Shown here: one piece after another, positions 13,101-24,139 of the stretch
Numbering within the stretch: position 1 is the stretch's first letter
How the letters are laid out: the number at the start of each line of letters is the position of its first letter
From: Pseudoscleropodium purum
Taxonomy: Eukaryota > Streptophyta > Bryopsida > Hypnales > Brachytheciaceae
Length of the DNA: 64,000 nucleotides
Direction: 5' to 3'
Assembly: GCA_963969395.1 (NCBI GenBank)
Contig: OZ017801.1
Location: 12,281,611 to 12,345,610, forward strand
Notes under the pieces: generated by a model
Told to the model about the DNA's origin: nothing
Databases searched by the model: none
The model's input: only the letters and a program-made list of their open reading frames with translations
Position numbers and translations under genes: made by a program

Positions 13101-13734
13101 GATATCTTTTGACTTACAAAAGAATCTTTTCTAGGCGGTCAATTGTTCTAACCTCTAACCATTCTAACCTCTAACGTAAATTTCATGGAAATTACCTAGG
13201 TTGTGGTAAAATCTCACTAAAAATTAGACTAGCTTGTTTTATGCTAATAATGTGCTCCATCAAATTTCGCGACATTCCAATAGTAACAGGATTTCGATAG
13301 AGGCCAGATTCCTCGGGAATTAATCAAGTAGTAGTACCCCGCGACGTTGACTGGCGCTCCGGGAGCACATGACATCGAAATGAAGTCAACAAGGGGACTT
13401 TTCTTACTCCCTTTCACCTACTAGAGACCACATGCTAGTCATTTTTCTCAAATTAGGGAACCACCAAGATTTGGGAACTTATTCCAACTTGATTATTTAT
13501 CTTTGCTAGCTTCTATTGGGTTTTTGGTCTCGATACAGGGAGTAGGGGGTACTTGCATAAAAAATGGTGATCTGAAGCCAACGGCTCAATCTGTTTAGCA
13601 TTTGGAATTAATCTCCATAAGTTAGGATGTTGGTCCAATGTATGGTTGATAGTTAAAAGTTTCAAAGAGTAGGATGAAAATCTTTGAAGATAAGGATGAC
13701 AATTTGAGTTATTAAGGTTACTAGTAGGAGTTTA
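10191..13734. other. AT-rich intergenic DNA, no gene recognised
   Basis: Only one open frame exceeds 100 codons (10335-10682) and it has no recognisable motif. A palindromic (CT)n(AG)n microsatellite lies at 10684-10711. A 17-base direct repeat (ttctaacctctaac plus neighbours) occurs near 13143-13176. Nothing else is supported. Confidence 0.4.
10684..10711. repeat. (CT)n(AG)n palindromic microsatellite
   Basis: A run of TC dinucleotides passes directly into a run of AG dinucleotides, forming a perfect simple palindrome able to fold back. Confidence 0.9.
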
Positions 13735-13755
13735 GGGGGGGGGGGGGGGGGGGGG
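13735..13755 (+). repeat. G homopolymer of 21 bases
   Basis: Uninterrupted run of 21 G in AT-rich surroundings. Its length should be treated with caution because homopolymers are error-prone. Confidence 0.9.
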
Positions 13756-14734
13756 AAGTGATCCCTTGAAACCTATTTAAGGGCTCTATTCCCTCTCTAA
13801 AATCACCCCCTTCATTTTGTTGTTGGATCCGTGGGTTCAAGTTGTTTTGGATTCTTTTGGGCATTTGAGGCCAAAACTCCTTACAACATTTTCGGAGCAC
13901 TTTTGGCTCCTTTGTTGTTTTATCTCAAGCTTTTGGAAAGTCCTCAAAAGCCCTTCTAATTTGTTTTATGTGCCTTTATGTGGTGGAGTTGGAAGTCTTG
14001 TCTTACAAGTTGTAAATCACATATGTGGTTTAAGAGGTCTTTTAGAGTCTTGTACTAATCCTAAAGCAACCCCACCATACCTTGGCAATGCTGCTTTGGG
14101 AGGCCTTTAGTATGTGAGTGGTATCATTAAGTAAGGAGTTTTATCGGATGATTGCCCCTTGTTCTACCTTGGTATATTTTTTGGTAACTAACCTCTTCTT
14201 AAAAGTTTGCTTGTTGAATGGCCCCCCCTCTGGGATGGTGAAGCTTCAAACCCCTATGGTGTATCTTCCTTAGGAAGCTCTTTATTCCTTTGTCTAACTG
14301 TTCCCTTATTGAGTGGTTCCCTTACGAGATGGCGAAGCTTTGAACCCATAGCTAAAACCCAGTCCTATACTGTGTGTTAAAAGGTTTTGTACAACGGAGC
14401 CACAAACTTCTAAGGCACTCCAAAGTCCTATAGTTGGTGTTAAATCCAACTTGGCAGCGGAGCTTTAAACCCCTTTGGCATGTAGCTCTAAAGTCTAGTT
14501 TCCAAGACATTCTTGAAAACATCCAAAGTTTAGCTTCCAAGATTAGTGATAAAGTGGAAAGAATGTCCTAGCACCCCCGTGGCTTGGATCCATTTAGTCC
14601 TCCTAGTAATTCGGGCTTAGGCTCTTATATGGTGAAGCTTTAGCCTAGCATTAACATCCTCCCAAGGAATCCAATTTAGTTGATTGAGTGGGTTCCCTTG
14701 AGAAAACCCAAGAAGTAAGATTTAGATAGAACCT

Positions 14735-15110
14735 TAGCAACCCCAACAACCAACCCCCCGAAACAACCCAACATACACCCTCAACACAACCCCTGAGGTA
14801 GCCAACATACCCCTACACACAGCTTTGGCAACCACCTGGCATAGCCCCCCGAGACAGTCTAGCATACTCTTGTATACAACCCGCCGAGACAACCAACATA
14901 CCCTTATATACAACCTTGGCAACCATCCAGTATGACTTTGGGACGGCCAATGCAACCAAGTATTGCAAGTTGGGTACCCCCGGGTATCCCAAGCCAAATA
15001 CAGTAACCATCCAACACAGTCAGCATCTCCCTACACAACTTTAGCAACCACCCAGCACAACCCTCAAGACGGTCAGTACAGACCCGAATATCGCAAGCTG
15101 GGAACAACCT
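14735..15110. repeat. Degenerate C-rich tandem repeat
   Basis: Repeated phrases such as caaccccccgaaacaaccca, agccccccgagacagt, acccgccgagacaacc, caaccaacataccc and ttggcaaccac recur at irregular intervals of roughly 40-70 bases. The overlapping 65-122 codon minus-strand frames (14734-15272) are by-products of this array and I reject them as genes. Confidence 0.55.
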
Positions 15111-15888
15111 TGGGTATTGCGAAGGTTTGCAGTGGAAGGTACCATAGTGGGAGAGTACTGCGTAAGAGGGTCCACAATGGAAGAGCGCTGCAATAGGAGG
15201 GTCCAACAATTGTGAAAGTCTAGTAGGTGAGAGGACCCAACTAAGGGCTAAACAACAAGGGCAACGAGCCAAAAAAAAGGGAGGGGAAGAGTGTAAATTA
15301 AGAAGGGGTTAGATAGGAGGAAGGAAGGGGAAGTAGAGAGAAGAACAACACATTTGCCAACCATTTGCTCACAACCTCCTAACCTCAAACTTGCTCACCA
15401 ACAAGGAAAACTATAAATAATGGAAGGAGGCTAGAAGGGAAGAAGTTAAGTAGGAAGCAAAAAGGAGGAAGAAGATAAATAGTGAACTAGCCACTAGATT
15501 AGGTAGACTCTAGGTGAGATCTAAGAGACCCTCGTGATCATTAGAATTAGGATAGTATGACAGATGTAAAGGAGCGTAAGAAGGGAGAAGAGCCTGTAAG
15601 GTACTTTTTCACTAACTTTTACTTTTTGTCAAGTACTATTAGTATAGGAGTTCATCTATAGATAAGCCAACATAGTCTATCGTTAGTGCATCTAATGTCA
15701 CTTTTAAAGTAGATTTAGGTTATGTATAAACTAACTTTATAAATCATACCTAGAAACTTTATTCTTATATTTTTATTCTTTTTCTTTCTTTCTTTATTCC
15801 CAGGTTCTCTCAATTTGGTGGACAGTCCATTACCACTAATGTAGACACAATGCTCTAAGAGTCCCAATCCTATATAGTATTCTAGGGT

Positions 15889-16243
15889 GGGCAACATGTC
15901 TTTGGCAACACGTCAGGCTAGGCAACACGTCTTATACATGGATGCAGCCTATGATCTAATCATATATATACAAGATAATACTTTTAAAATATACAAATAA
16001 TTCTTTAATTAACACATTTTTATGTGTTGGGCAATAGGTCCAATAATTGCTCTTTCTGAGCTTTTCGAATCTATGTGCAAAATGACTACATGTGGCAGTC
16101 TCAGTGGGCAATACGTCCAGTATGCAAGGTATGAAATGTTTAGGATAAAATACCAGATTCTTGGTCTTTGAGCTTTCTCCTTTCTTTTAAGATTGGGCAA
16201 CAAGTCTCAGGGCAATAGGTCCAAAACCATAGGGTGAATCGTC
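15889..16243 (+). repeat. Cluster of a 12-base motif GGGCAAYANGTC
   Basis: Near-copies occur at 15889, 15904, 15921, 16029, 16106, 16195, 16210 and, more diverged, 16232, all on the same strand and separated by AT-rich filler of variable length. The repeated core is ggcaa(c/t)a followed by one base and gtc. It is not a regular tandem array. Function is unknown. Confidence 0.7.
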
Positions 16244-17087
16244 CCTTAACATAGACAAACATATATCAACCACAAAGAACATATAATCTCACGATTCCAT
16301 CCAATTCTAAATCCAAAATATGAATAACAAATTTTATTTTAGAAGTTGTAGGACAGATATTCCAAATGAGGTTCACGACCCAAGGGCCGTTTGAAAAATT
16401 TGGATATTTATTTTGTTTTCGATCAATTCATTCAAATTTTGAGGTCAAAATTTCAATTTTAGATTTCAATTTTCTTAAAGTTTCTAGTTAGAATTTATTT
16501 AGCTCACAATTAATTTTAGGAAAAATTCAAAAATCAAGTAGAAAAAATACAAAAAAACTGTTGAACCTAATTTGTGAATATGAAATTTTCAAGAATGAAT
16601 ATTCAATAAATAGTCATGTTTGAATTTTTATAACATACCAATTGATTTCTAATCTATAAAGTTTTTTTTTATCTTCATTTATAACTTATTCAACCCAACA
16701 TATATTTTGTATTAATTTATCTTCTTACTTAATAACAATGCATAGATCATGTCTACATTTTTTAGGTTAAAAGTTACATGGAAGAAACCCTAATATGACA
16801 TTTTACCTCTATTTTTGCATGTGTATATACACAAATAATCAACTTCAATAATTTTTGGTGAAAATTAGTAAGAAATCATCCCAAAAATAATAATTTATAA
16901 ACTCATACATGAATTTCACATTTTTCTTATTCACAAGAAGGCACTCCAATGTTGGATCAAACAAGGTGAAAATGACATCAACCAATTCAAGAAGGTGCTA
17001 TTATCAAAATGGAAATATCGATTATTTATTAATTCTTTGAAGACAAAGAATTGTAAGAAAACAATATAGACATTAATATGCAATAAA

Positions 17088-17366
17088 ATGGCTCAAAATT
17101 CAAAGATTAATGTTTTGGAATCCACTGTCATGGCTTTATTTGAACCTAAAGCAGGTGATATAACAAGAGAAGAAGCCGTTGAAAGTAGGATAAAGCATTA
17201 TTATTCACTACAAGATCTTGTAAAATTATTTAATGAAAAAGGTTTTGATTCAAATGAATTCATATTAGATAAAGAAAAAGGATGCTTACCTTTACATTTA
17301 TTTGACAATGAAGACTTTGAAACTCAAACTCCATCTCAATGGGTTGATAAAACTATTACTATTTAA
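17088..17366 (+). CDS. Short coding-like frame, possibly an axonemal dynein heavy chain fragment
   Basis: A 92-codon frame with a charged, soluble composition unlike the low-complexity frames around it. The most telling part is near residues 65-85, CLPLHLFDNEDFETQTPSQW, which resembles an LPLxxFDDxxxExxTPxEW segment I associate with the stem region of axonemal dynein heavy chains. A heavy chain has thousands of residues, so this would be one exon or a broken fragment. A gttgataa donor after the TPSQW codons and a tttttcag acceptor at about 17380-17388 are possible but unproven. Alternatives are an unrelated small gene or chance. No flanking exons were found. The family assignment rests on memory of a short motif and is weak. 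Confidence 0.3.
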   Translation: MAQNSKINVLESTVMALFEPKAGDITREEAVESRIKHYYSLQDLVKLFNEKGFDSNEFILDKEKGCLPLHLFDNEDFETQTPSQWVDKTITI

Positions 17367-17759
17367 AGAATTCATGTGTGTTTTTCAGCCGAAAATCCAT
17401 CTTGTTTTGTAGATTGAATTATTTATGCTACAACAGTTCGTCGCTACCAGAATGCTTCGACACAATTTTTAATTTTTTTAAATGAACAGATTGCAAATTC
17501 AAAAAGGCCAGAATACGCAATTGCAATAATTGTCAAAACACACATTCACAGTTTACAAAATCAAACACTCGAACATACAAACAGAGCGCAACAGAATAAA
17601 ATGGATTTGCACTAAAGAAAATTATTTTTTTTTTTATAAATTATAAAACACAAGAAAGTACAGACATGTACTTCCTGAATGCACGGTGAGAGAGAAAAAA
17701 AAATTTGTTTTTCTTGTATCTTTTGAAACGTCAAGAAGAAAGCTCACGCCTCTTTCAAT

Positions 17760-17930
17760 CGTTTTTGTTTTTTTGTTTTTTTGTTTTTCATCCAATTCCA
17801 TGCCTCATTCATCCATTTTGCAATTTTTCATCCATATCGAGTCCCATTCATCCCTTCTAGCACCTTTTGAAATTTTTCATCCATTTGTGCAATTTTTCAT
17901 CCATTTCATACTTCATCCATCCAAACTACC
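17760..17930. repeat. Interspersed ATTTTTCATCCAT repeat
   Basis: The phrase tttttcatccat occurs four times or more, with shorter cattcatcc and catccatcc variants between, in a T/C-rich stretch. Its translation at 17686-17979 reflects the repeat and is not accepted as a protein. Confidence 0.6.
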
Positions 17931-20160
17931 CTATTCACATTGCATAAAGTTTAAAAATTGCTTTTTCGATTACTTTTAGTTACTTTCTGTTTTTTAGTGT
18001 TTTTAGTCTACTTTTAAGCTATTTTTTCTACTTTTTGGACTACTTTCTACATACTTTTTCAATAAAAACTAAAAAGTAACCTAAAAACTAAAAAATTTAT
18101 TCTACAGAGCCCCATTAAGGAGCTTGGGTATTTGGATCAATGTGTAAGACCATCATGAATGCAATGGGTGGAATAGTATTAGTGTAAAAGAGCTCGAGGG
18201 AAAGACAAGGAGGGGAGGAGGATAGCTTAGAAGGAGGCAACAAGTTTTTGCAAGTTGGCACATGAGCTTAGTCGCGACCCCGCAAGACCTAGGTGATCGA
18301 CAGCTACAATGGATTATGAAGACGTAGGCATGGACGAGGTCATTTCCAACACTAGAAGTGATGAGGTGCACCATTAACTCAACCCTTGAAGTCCCACCTT
18401 GGGTAGCATTAGTTCCTCCATTAGTCCAAATCACAATTAGTGCATACAAGATAGTAAAAAAGTGGAAAGGTAGAGTTATAGAATAGGAATGAGGGCTTAG
18501 GTAGTACAACTGAGGTTGAAATGTAGGATTAGCAGTAGAGTTAGGGATAGCATTAGGAGTAAAAAATCCATAGTGTTAGTAACAATCAAGTTAGGAAGGA
18601 AATCGGTTTTTTCTCTTAGAAAGAAGGTAGGAATTTCTAACTTCAATTAGCAAGGATTGTAGGGATAGTTAACAACCACCTCCATAAGAGAAGTACTTAG
18701 GAAATTTCAACCAGGGCCATAGTCAACTAATAATCAACAACTAATTGGCAAGTTACATCACCGTGCCTCTAGGCATTTCTTTCACCCACCCATGAAACTA
18801 GAAAACATTAGTAAGATCCATTGCTTGAAAGACATAGTGGACCATGCTCACAACACCCCATTAAATTAAAAGTGGATAAAAGCTAAGAACAAGGTCATGT
18901 TCGCTTCTTTACCAAGGGTGGGTAATCAAGCGCCCATAGCTATCGTGGAAATAATCTATAAGTCTAGTTGGAGAATTCACGAATGTGTCCTATATTTGGT
19001 CCACTCTAAGTCAGATGTTGAATTATATGTGTATGTCAGAATGAGAAGCTAAGTTGGATTTTTGTGTGTGTCATTGTAGTGATGTTACACGAGTGTCCAA
19101 ATTAGAGATTAGTTGTGTAATTTGAAGATTGTTGTCAAGTGCTAGTATGTATGTCAATGTCTAAATGTATATCCACATCCAACTTGGTAATGGAGGATGT
19201 TTTAATTTGTAACACTCCCATTTGGAGTTTATGTAAAGTTTGAATATTATCTTATAAGTGGTTTCTAAGTGATTTGAGATATTGAGCAAATGGTATATAT
19301 TTTTTGAGTGTGTGTGTGCTAGTGTAGCAATTAACAAGAGATCTAGTACCTAATTGAGAGGAGTTATAATTGAAAAATGGATAGTAATGAGTAGAAGAAG
19401 TAAAATTCCAAGTTGGAAAAGAAAAGTTGTCAATTTTGTCACCAGTGTATTTACATAAAGCCAATTTGTACAATAAGAGATTTATATACCAAGTTGGTGG
19501 AGAGATCATGTTGTCCTTGTAAAGAAAGATAAAGTCAAATAAGAAAGTGTTCAAGACTAAAGCAGAGGCTAATGTACAACTACCAAGTTGACTTTGTTAT
19601 AATGCTCCAATTTGGAAAGGTAAAAAGATAAAAGATAAATAAATAAACATAAAATATAAAGAACAATAAAAGAACAATTTTAGAGATTATCTTAACCTTT
19701 GTAGCCTTTAAGAGTAGAGAGGACAATTATATAATTAGAATTACCTTGTGAAGAGAAAAAAATTGTATGTGAATTAAGGAACAATTTCTTATACAATTTT
19801 TAGTTGCAATGACCTAGTAGGATTTATTGGAAGCATCCCTATTTAATTACCTCTTTGGAATGAACTTTACTCTAAAGCTTCATTTATCCCAATTGGGACC
19901 AAAGTCTCATTAGAAGATTTTCAACCCTTCAGAAAGATTGTGAGTTCCCTGGGCTACTAGCGTTAAAGAACAGCCTCGCAACAACCTACAACTGTTGCCT
20001 GACGTGGCATAGTGATTGCTATGTCACCAAAAAAAATTCTATTTTTTTTTGCATTCTAAATTTTTCAATTTTTTTTTCAAAAACAAACAAGCTAATAGCA
20101 ATTGTTCCTGATCTGCTAGGACAAAAACGTCGGGGGATCAGACTTGAAATGGCCCTTTAG

Positions 20161-20181
20161 CCCCCCCCCCCCCCCCCCCCC
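20161..20181 (+). repeat. C homopolymer of 21 bases
   Basis: Uninterrupted run of 21 C, the same length as the G run at 13735-13755. No shared flanking sequence was noticed, so a duplication is not shown. Confidence 0.9.
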
Positions 20182-22295
20182 AATCTCTTCTAATGTATCC
20201 ACAACTAGCTACTAGATCTCCCCCTATGTTGCTACAAAGGCACTTATAAATGCAATGAAGACTTGTTAGTTTTGAAAGAAAAAGAAAATAATACAACTAA
20301 TTCTATATGCTATTGTAAAATAAATAAATCATAAAAATGCATAACTGGCAATAAGATTGAAGATGAAGATTTGGCCTTCCTACTGGTTTATATCCATTAC
20401 CAACTTTAGTAGTTGGTTGAAGGTACATTATTCACCTTTCTAACCCCTTTATGCCCAAGGTCTTTTTTGAGCTTCTTAGAATTTGCTTTTAACACCTAAA
20501 GTCCCAAGAGTTCCCTCATGAAACTTTTAAAGGTTTGGATAGGTACCTATAATCTTAATTTTTGGCATGGCTTTAAAAAACTTTATGTAGGGATTGGATT
20601 TTTTAAGAACATCATGGATATACATATAATTTATTTTCAAATCTGACTCATAGTTGATGAATTACAACCATTTTTTTGGAAAATAGGGGAAAAGAAGCAG
20701 CATGGGTATGCTAAATCTCATTGACTTTTACCAAGGTTGTTGGAATAGACAAGGACCACCTAAAAAGGAGGTAATGGGTGAAAATTTAGGCCTTCAACAA
20801 GAAACAATCATTGGTAGGCAAGTGCAATTAAGGCAATGGTACTAGAAGATAGATTAGGTTGGAGTTGGTACTTGAATGAAAAGTGTGCAACTTGGATAGC
20901 TCTTGAGGATTTATCCCAAGCAAATGCCTATATTATTGTTGTTGTTGCTTCCATATTTGGAAAAACTTTGAAACTTTGTTGTATTGCTATTAACTTGGAG
21001 AGGCAAACATTACTATTGACTATTACAAAATTAGAGTGATAGACTTAGTTACATAGGGGTGCAGACTTCCTACAGAGGCTTTACTTCCTAGTTTGTTCCT
21101 ATTTATGGGTATCTGCTTGGTTGGGTTAACATACTTGTTGTTGATTTTTCAATGCTAAAGTGGCACTGTACCATTGGCAACCCATCACCATTGCCATTAC
21201 ACGTTGCAACTCATAACCTTCTTTTCTTTCAATTTGCTTCCTACACCTTTGGATCATGAAGATGAAAGGTTGTGATTGAAAAATGTACAATCAACTATGT
21301 ACAATAACCTATTCATCGCTAGCACAGCTCATGAGTTTTCTAATATATAATCTATTCTATTCGTATTCACATAACAAGCAACAATATCCACAACAATGAG
21401 ATAGAAATGACAAGTATTAGGATTTTTATGTTACTATTTTTTCTTGTTTCATGATAGCCTAACTTTCAGCCCCATATATTCCAACCTTTTCTCGCCCTCT
21501 TACTTCTATGATTCAAGGTGCTAAGCAATGATTAAGAAAAATTAGCAGGTTGTTCAAAGTTAGTTGGTGGAAGTACTAAAAAAACAATTTCATGTTGAAA
21601 ATAAAGGATGCAAAACCGAAAGGAAATTGGTAGGGCCGGAAATCGACTATTACTCCATTCAAAATTGGAGGATATTTTATTTGCCTCCTTTCAACATTTG
21701 GTAGATTTCAATTGCTACAAGATAACATTTACTAGCTATTATACAAGCAAGGCAAGGGTCATACATAGATACCAATCTTGTGAAACATTTTACCAAATTT
21801 AAAGGTTCAACAACTTGGACAGTTTTAAGGAATTTGGATAATAGGATAAAATGCAGACTAAAAATGCTTATACAATACAATAGCTTTGATCTATGATTTA
21901 TGTAATGCATTCAATTTATGTTGTGACAATCTATTTGAGTTCTTGCATGCAAAATTCTTACTTATTAGAATCTCCACTTGAAACTCTAGCATCTTGAAAA
22001 CCAAATCAAGAGGCCCTAATTAGGTCACATTTCTATTGGCAAAAATTTGAGTAGATAATATGGTGACTGTTTTTTTTTCAAATTCTTTGGTTGTATCTAA
22101 ACATATAATATTTTTCATTGATTTTGGTGATACAAATATGGCCTTAGTATAATTATAATTTTCAAATTAAAGTATGATGGGTTAAATTGGTCATTTTCAA
22201 ATAACGAATCATTTTTCTTTCAAGAATTATATAAGGAAATTGACCAGTGAAAAATTGATTTTATAGGAAATAATCGGATCACTATTTGTGATTGA

Positions 22296-24123
22296 GAGGA
22301 TGCAACCGGTGAGGCCACTTGGAAAAAAAACGGTCCATTTTCTTGGAAGGAGGAAATTAGCTGGAAGAGCTCCCAAAATTTCCCAAGTACTGGAGCTAAA
22401 CGCCGAGGGGAGGCCCGCCCGAGCCGCCTTCTGCTGAGACTCGCGGCGCGTCTCACCTCCTCCAACGGCTCTCACGCAGCGTCCGAGCTTCGGGAAGCTG
22501 AATTTGGCAAGGACCCACCATTCTTACGCAATTTTGAAAGCGAGATTTTAGGTGTTGGAATTGGTGGTGTCTGGGCAGCTGTCACTCGCCTGGGGATCCA
22601 CTTTCGTGGTTACAGCTCCGAGGTGGTCAATAATCTTCAGTCTTGGAATGACTCCATAGCAACTAGTGTGTGAATCGAAAACACTTTGGTTGTTTTGAAT
22701 TGGTTCACAACCTTGGGTAGGGTTTAGTGTTCAGTCACAGTGACGAAGAAGAAGACTGATTGTAAACTGGTTGCTGCGTCGCTGTGGTAACAATGTATGG
22801 CACACTGCGCCAGCAGTGAACGTTGTGGAAACAAGGGTACCTCAGTCGCAGCGTTCCTCCCGCTCCTCCTGAGCTGCCCAGCTCCGTCTCTTGCTAAGGT
22901 GCGTGAAGGTTTGCAATTCATGTATTTAGCATACACTTTGAATCTGCGTTAATGAAACTTTATATATGTAATTCTCATCCAGCAATTCCTTAAAATTGTG
23001 CATAATGTTAAACCTTTTGTATGTATACACCTTGCCCTTGTTAGCACCGAACCGCACGCTTGAGGATGTAACGTGTTGTTGAAATTTGTTGGAATGGTGT
23101 GTTTCAGAGATCTAAATTTGATAGACTCAAGTGTCAAAAACTCTGAAACTTAGAACTTCTAAATGTCTGTGACTCTAAACATTAGGACTAGAGTAGATCC
23201 ATAAGGTTTCAGTCAGTCTACTAAGAAAATGTGCCAGTTATCACTGAAATTCGCCATTAGGATATGTGGGCAATACTTGCTGGATTAAGAACTACAACAA
23301 TTCTCGATCATTACATGGGAGTTCATACTGGGAGATGACGTGCTGAAAGAATGAGTTAGTGTCAAGATGGGAAATTTGAATGCAGAGCTGTAGATTGAAG
23401 AGTTCTCAATTAGGCATTGTACAGTACAGTACACAGCAATGCTCTGAAATGTTCTTACGTTGGAGGGGCATTGGGAGTCACGATTGGTCTGCAGGGCTTG
23501 ACGGACCTAATGGAGACGATCAACGCGGGACGAAGCGCGGAAGAGCTGGATCCTTGTATAGAGCGGCTTCAAAACCTATGCTTGTAAGTGCCTCGGGGAT
23601 TTAAACTCTGTGTTTATGGTTGAGAATTTTATTTCGCGTTTCTGTGATTCGTATCCGTAGAGATGCTTGTATTGGGCGGCTTCAAAACCTAATGGTTGTA
23701 ACTACTTCCGAGATCGTGAGTGTTCTGTTTATAGTTTGGTAAAAGCACAATTCGCAAAAGATGAATTATTGTCTCGAACCCTGTAATTAAGATATATGAA
23801 TTTGGAGTGACCAGTCCCCGTTTCATGGATGGGCCGACGTGTCAGTTTTTACAGACCCAAATACAATCAAATGAACCTCTTCATAAACTTTTGATCAAGC
23901 AGACAAATGGACATGAACCTCTGCCGTGAACTGCTGAACCCACTTCGGTTGTCTGGATCTACGAAACACCGTTCTTGTCCTAGTAATGTCTTGGTAATTA
24001 GAGTTTATGTGACCCACGGATATCTCCATTATTGAATCTTTGATGCAGGCACAGTACGGTATGGAAGCATTGAAGGCAGAAAAAGAGAGGCCGGATGAGG
24101 AGAATTTGGCTGCATGCTCCTAG
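22296..24123 (+). CDS. Exon-like pieces of an unrecognised gene (tentative)
   Basis: Three stretches look coding. First, 22296-22673 is open for 125 codons without a Met; it has an Arg/Leu/Ala-rich run near RLLLRLAARLTSS, like an organelle-targeting region, then SELREAEFGKDPPFLRNFE. Second, 23437-23583, after a tacacag acceptor and before a gtaagt donor, reads GGALGVTIGLQGLTDLMETI and then NAGRSAEELDPCIERLQNLC. Third, 24049-24123, after a ttgatgcag acceptor, reads QYGMEALKAEKERPDEENLA and ends at a TAG. The second piece ends in phase 2 and the third begins in phase 0, so at least one more exon or another frame is needed. The tail of the second piece is imperfectly duplicated at about 23665-23705. 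I do not recognise a family. Family M starts directly after it. Confidence 0.3.
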
Positions 24124-24139
24124 TAAATTAACTTTTTTA

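Larger units (their letters stand above)
17367..22295. other. AT-rich intergenic DNA with simple repeats, no gene recognised
   Basis: Open frames of 60-118 codons occur (for example 17686-17979, 18153-18509 and 19252-19554) but are low-complexity or motif-less. A T-rich stretch at about 17760-17930 repeats catccat and atttttcatccat. A 21-base C run lies at 20161-20181. I see no splice-consistent gene. Confidence 0.35.

Noticed and set aside
14734..15272. Overlapping Cys/Trp-rich minus-strand frames
   Set aside because: They follow the degenerate C-rich tandem repeat and occur in several frames at once.
15889..16243. GGGCAAYANGTC cluster as a CRISPR-like array
   Set aside because: Repeats are short and imperfect with irregular spacing, and the genome is eukaryotic.
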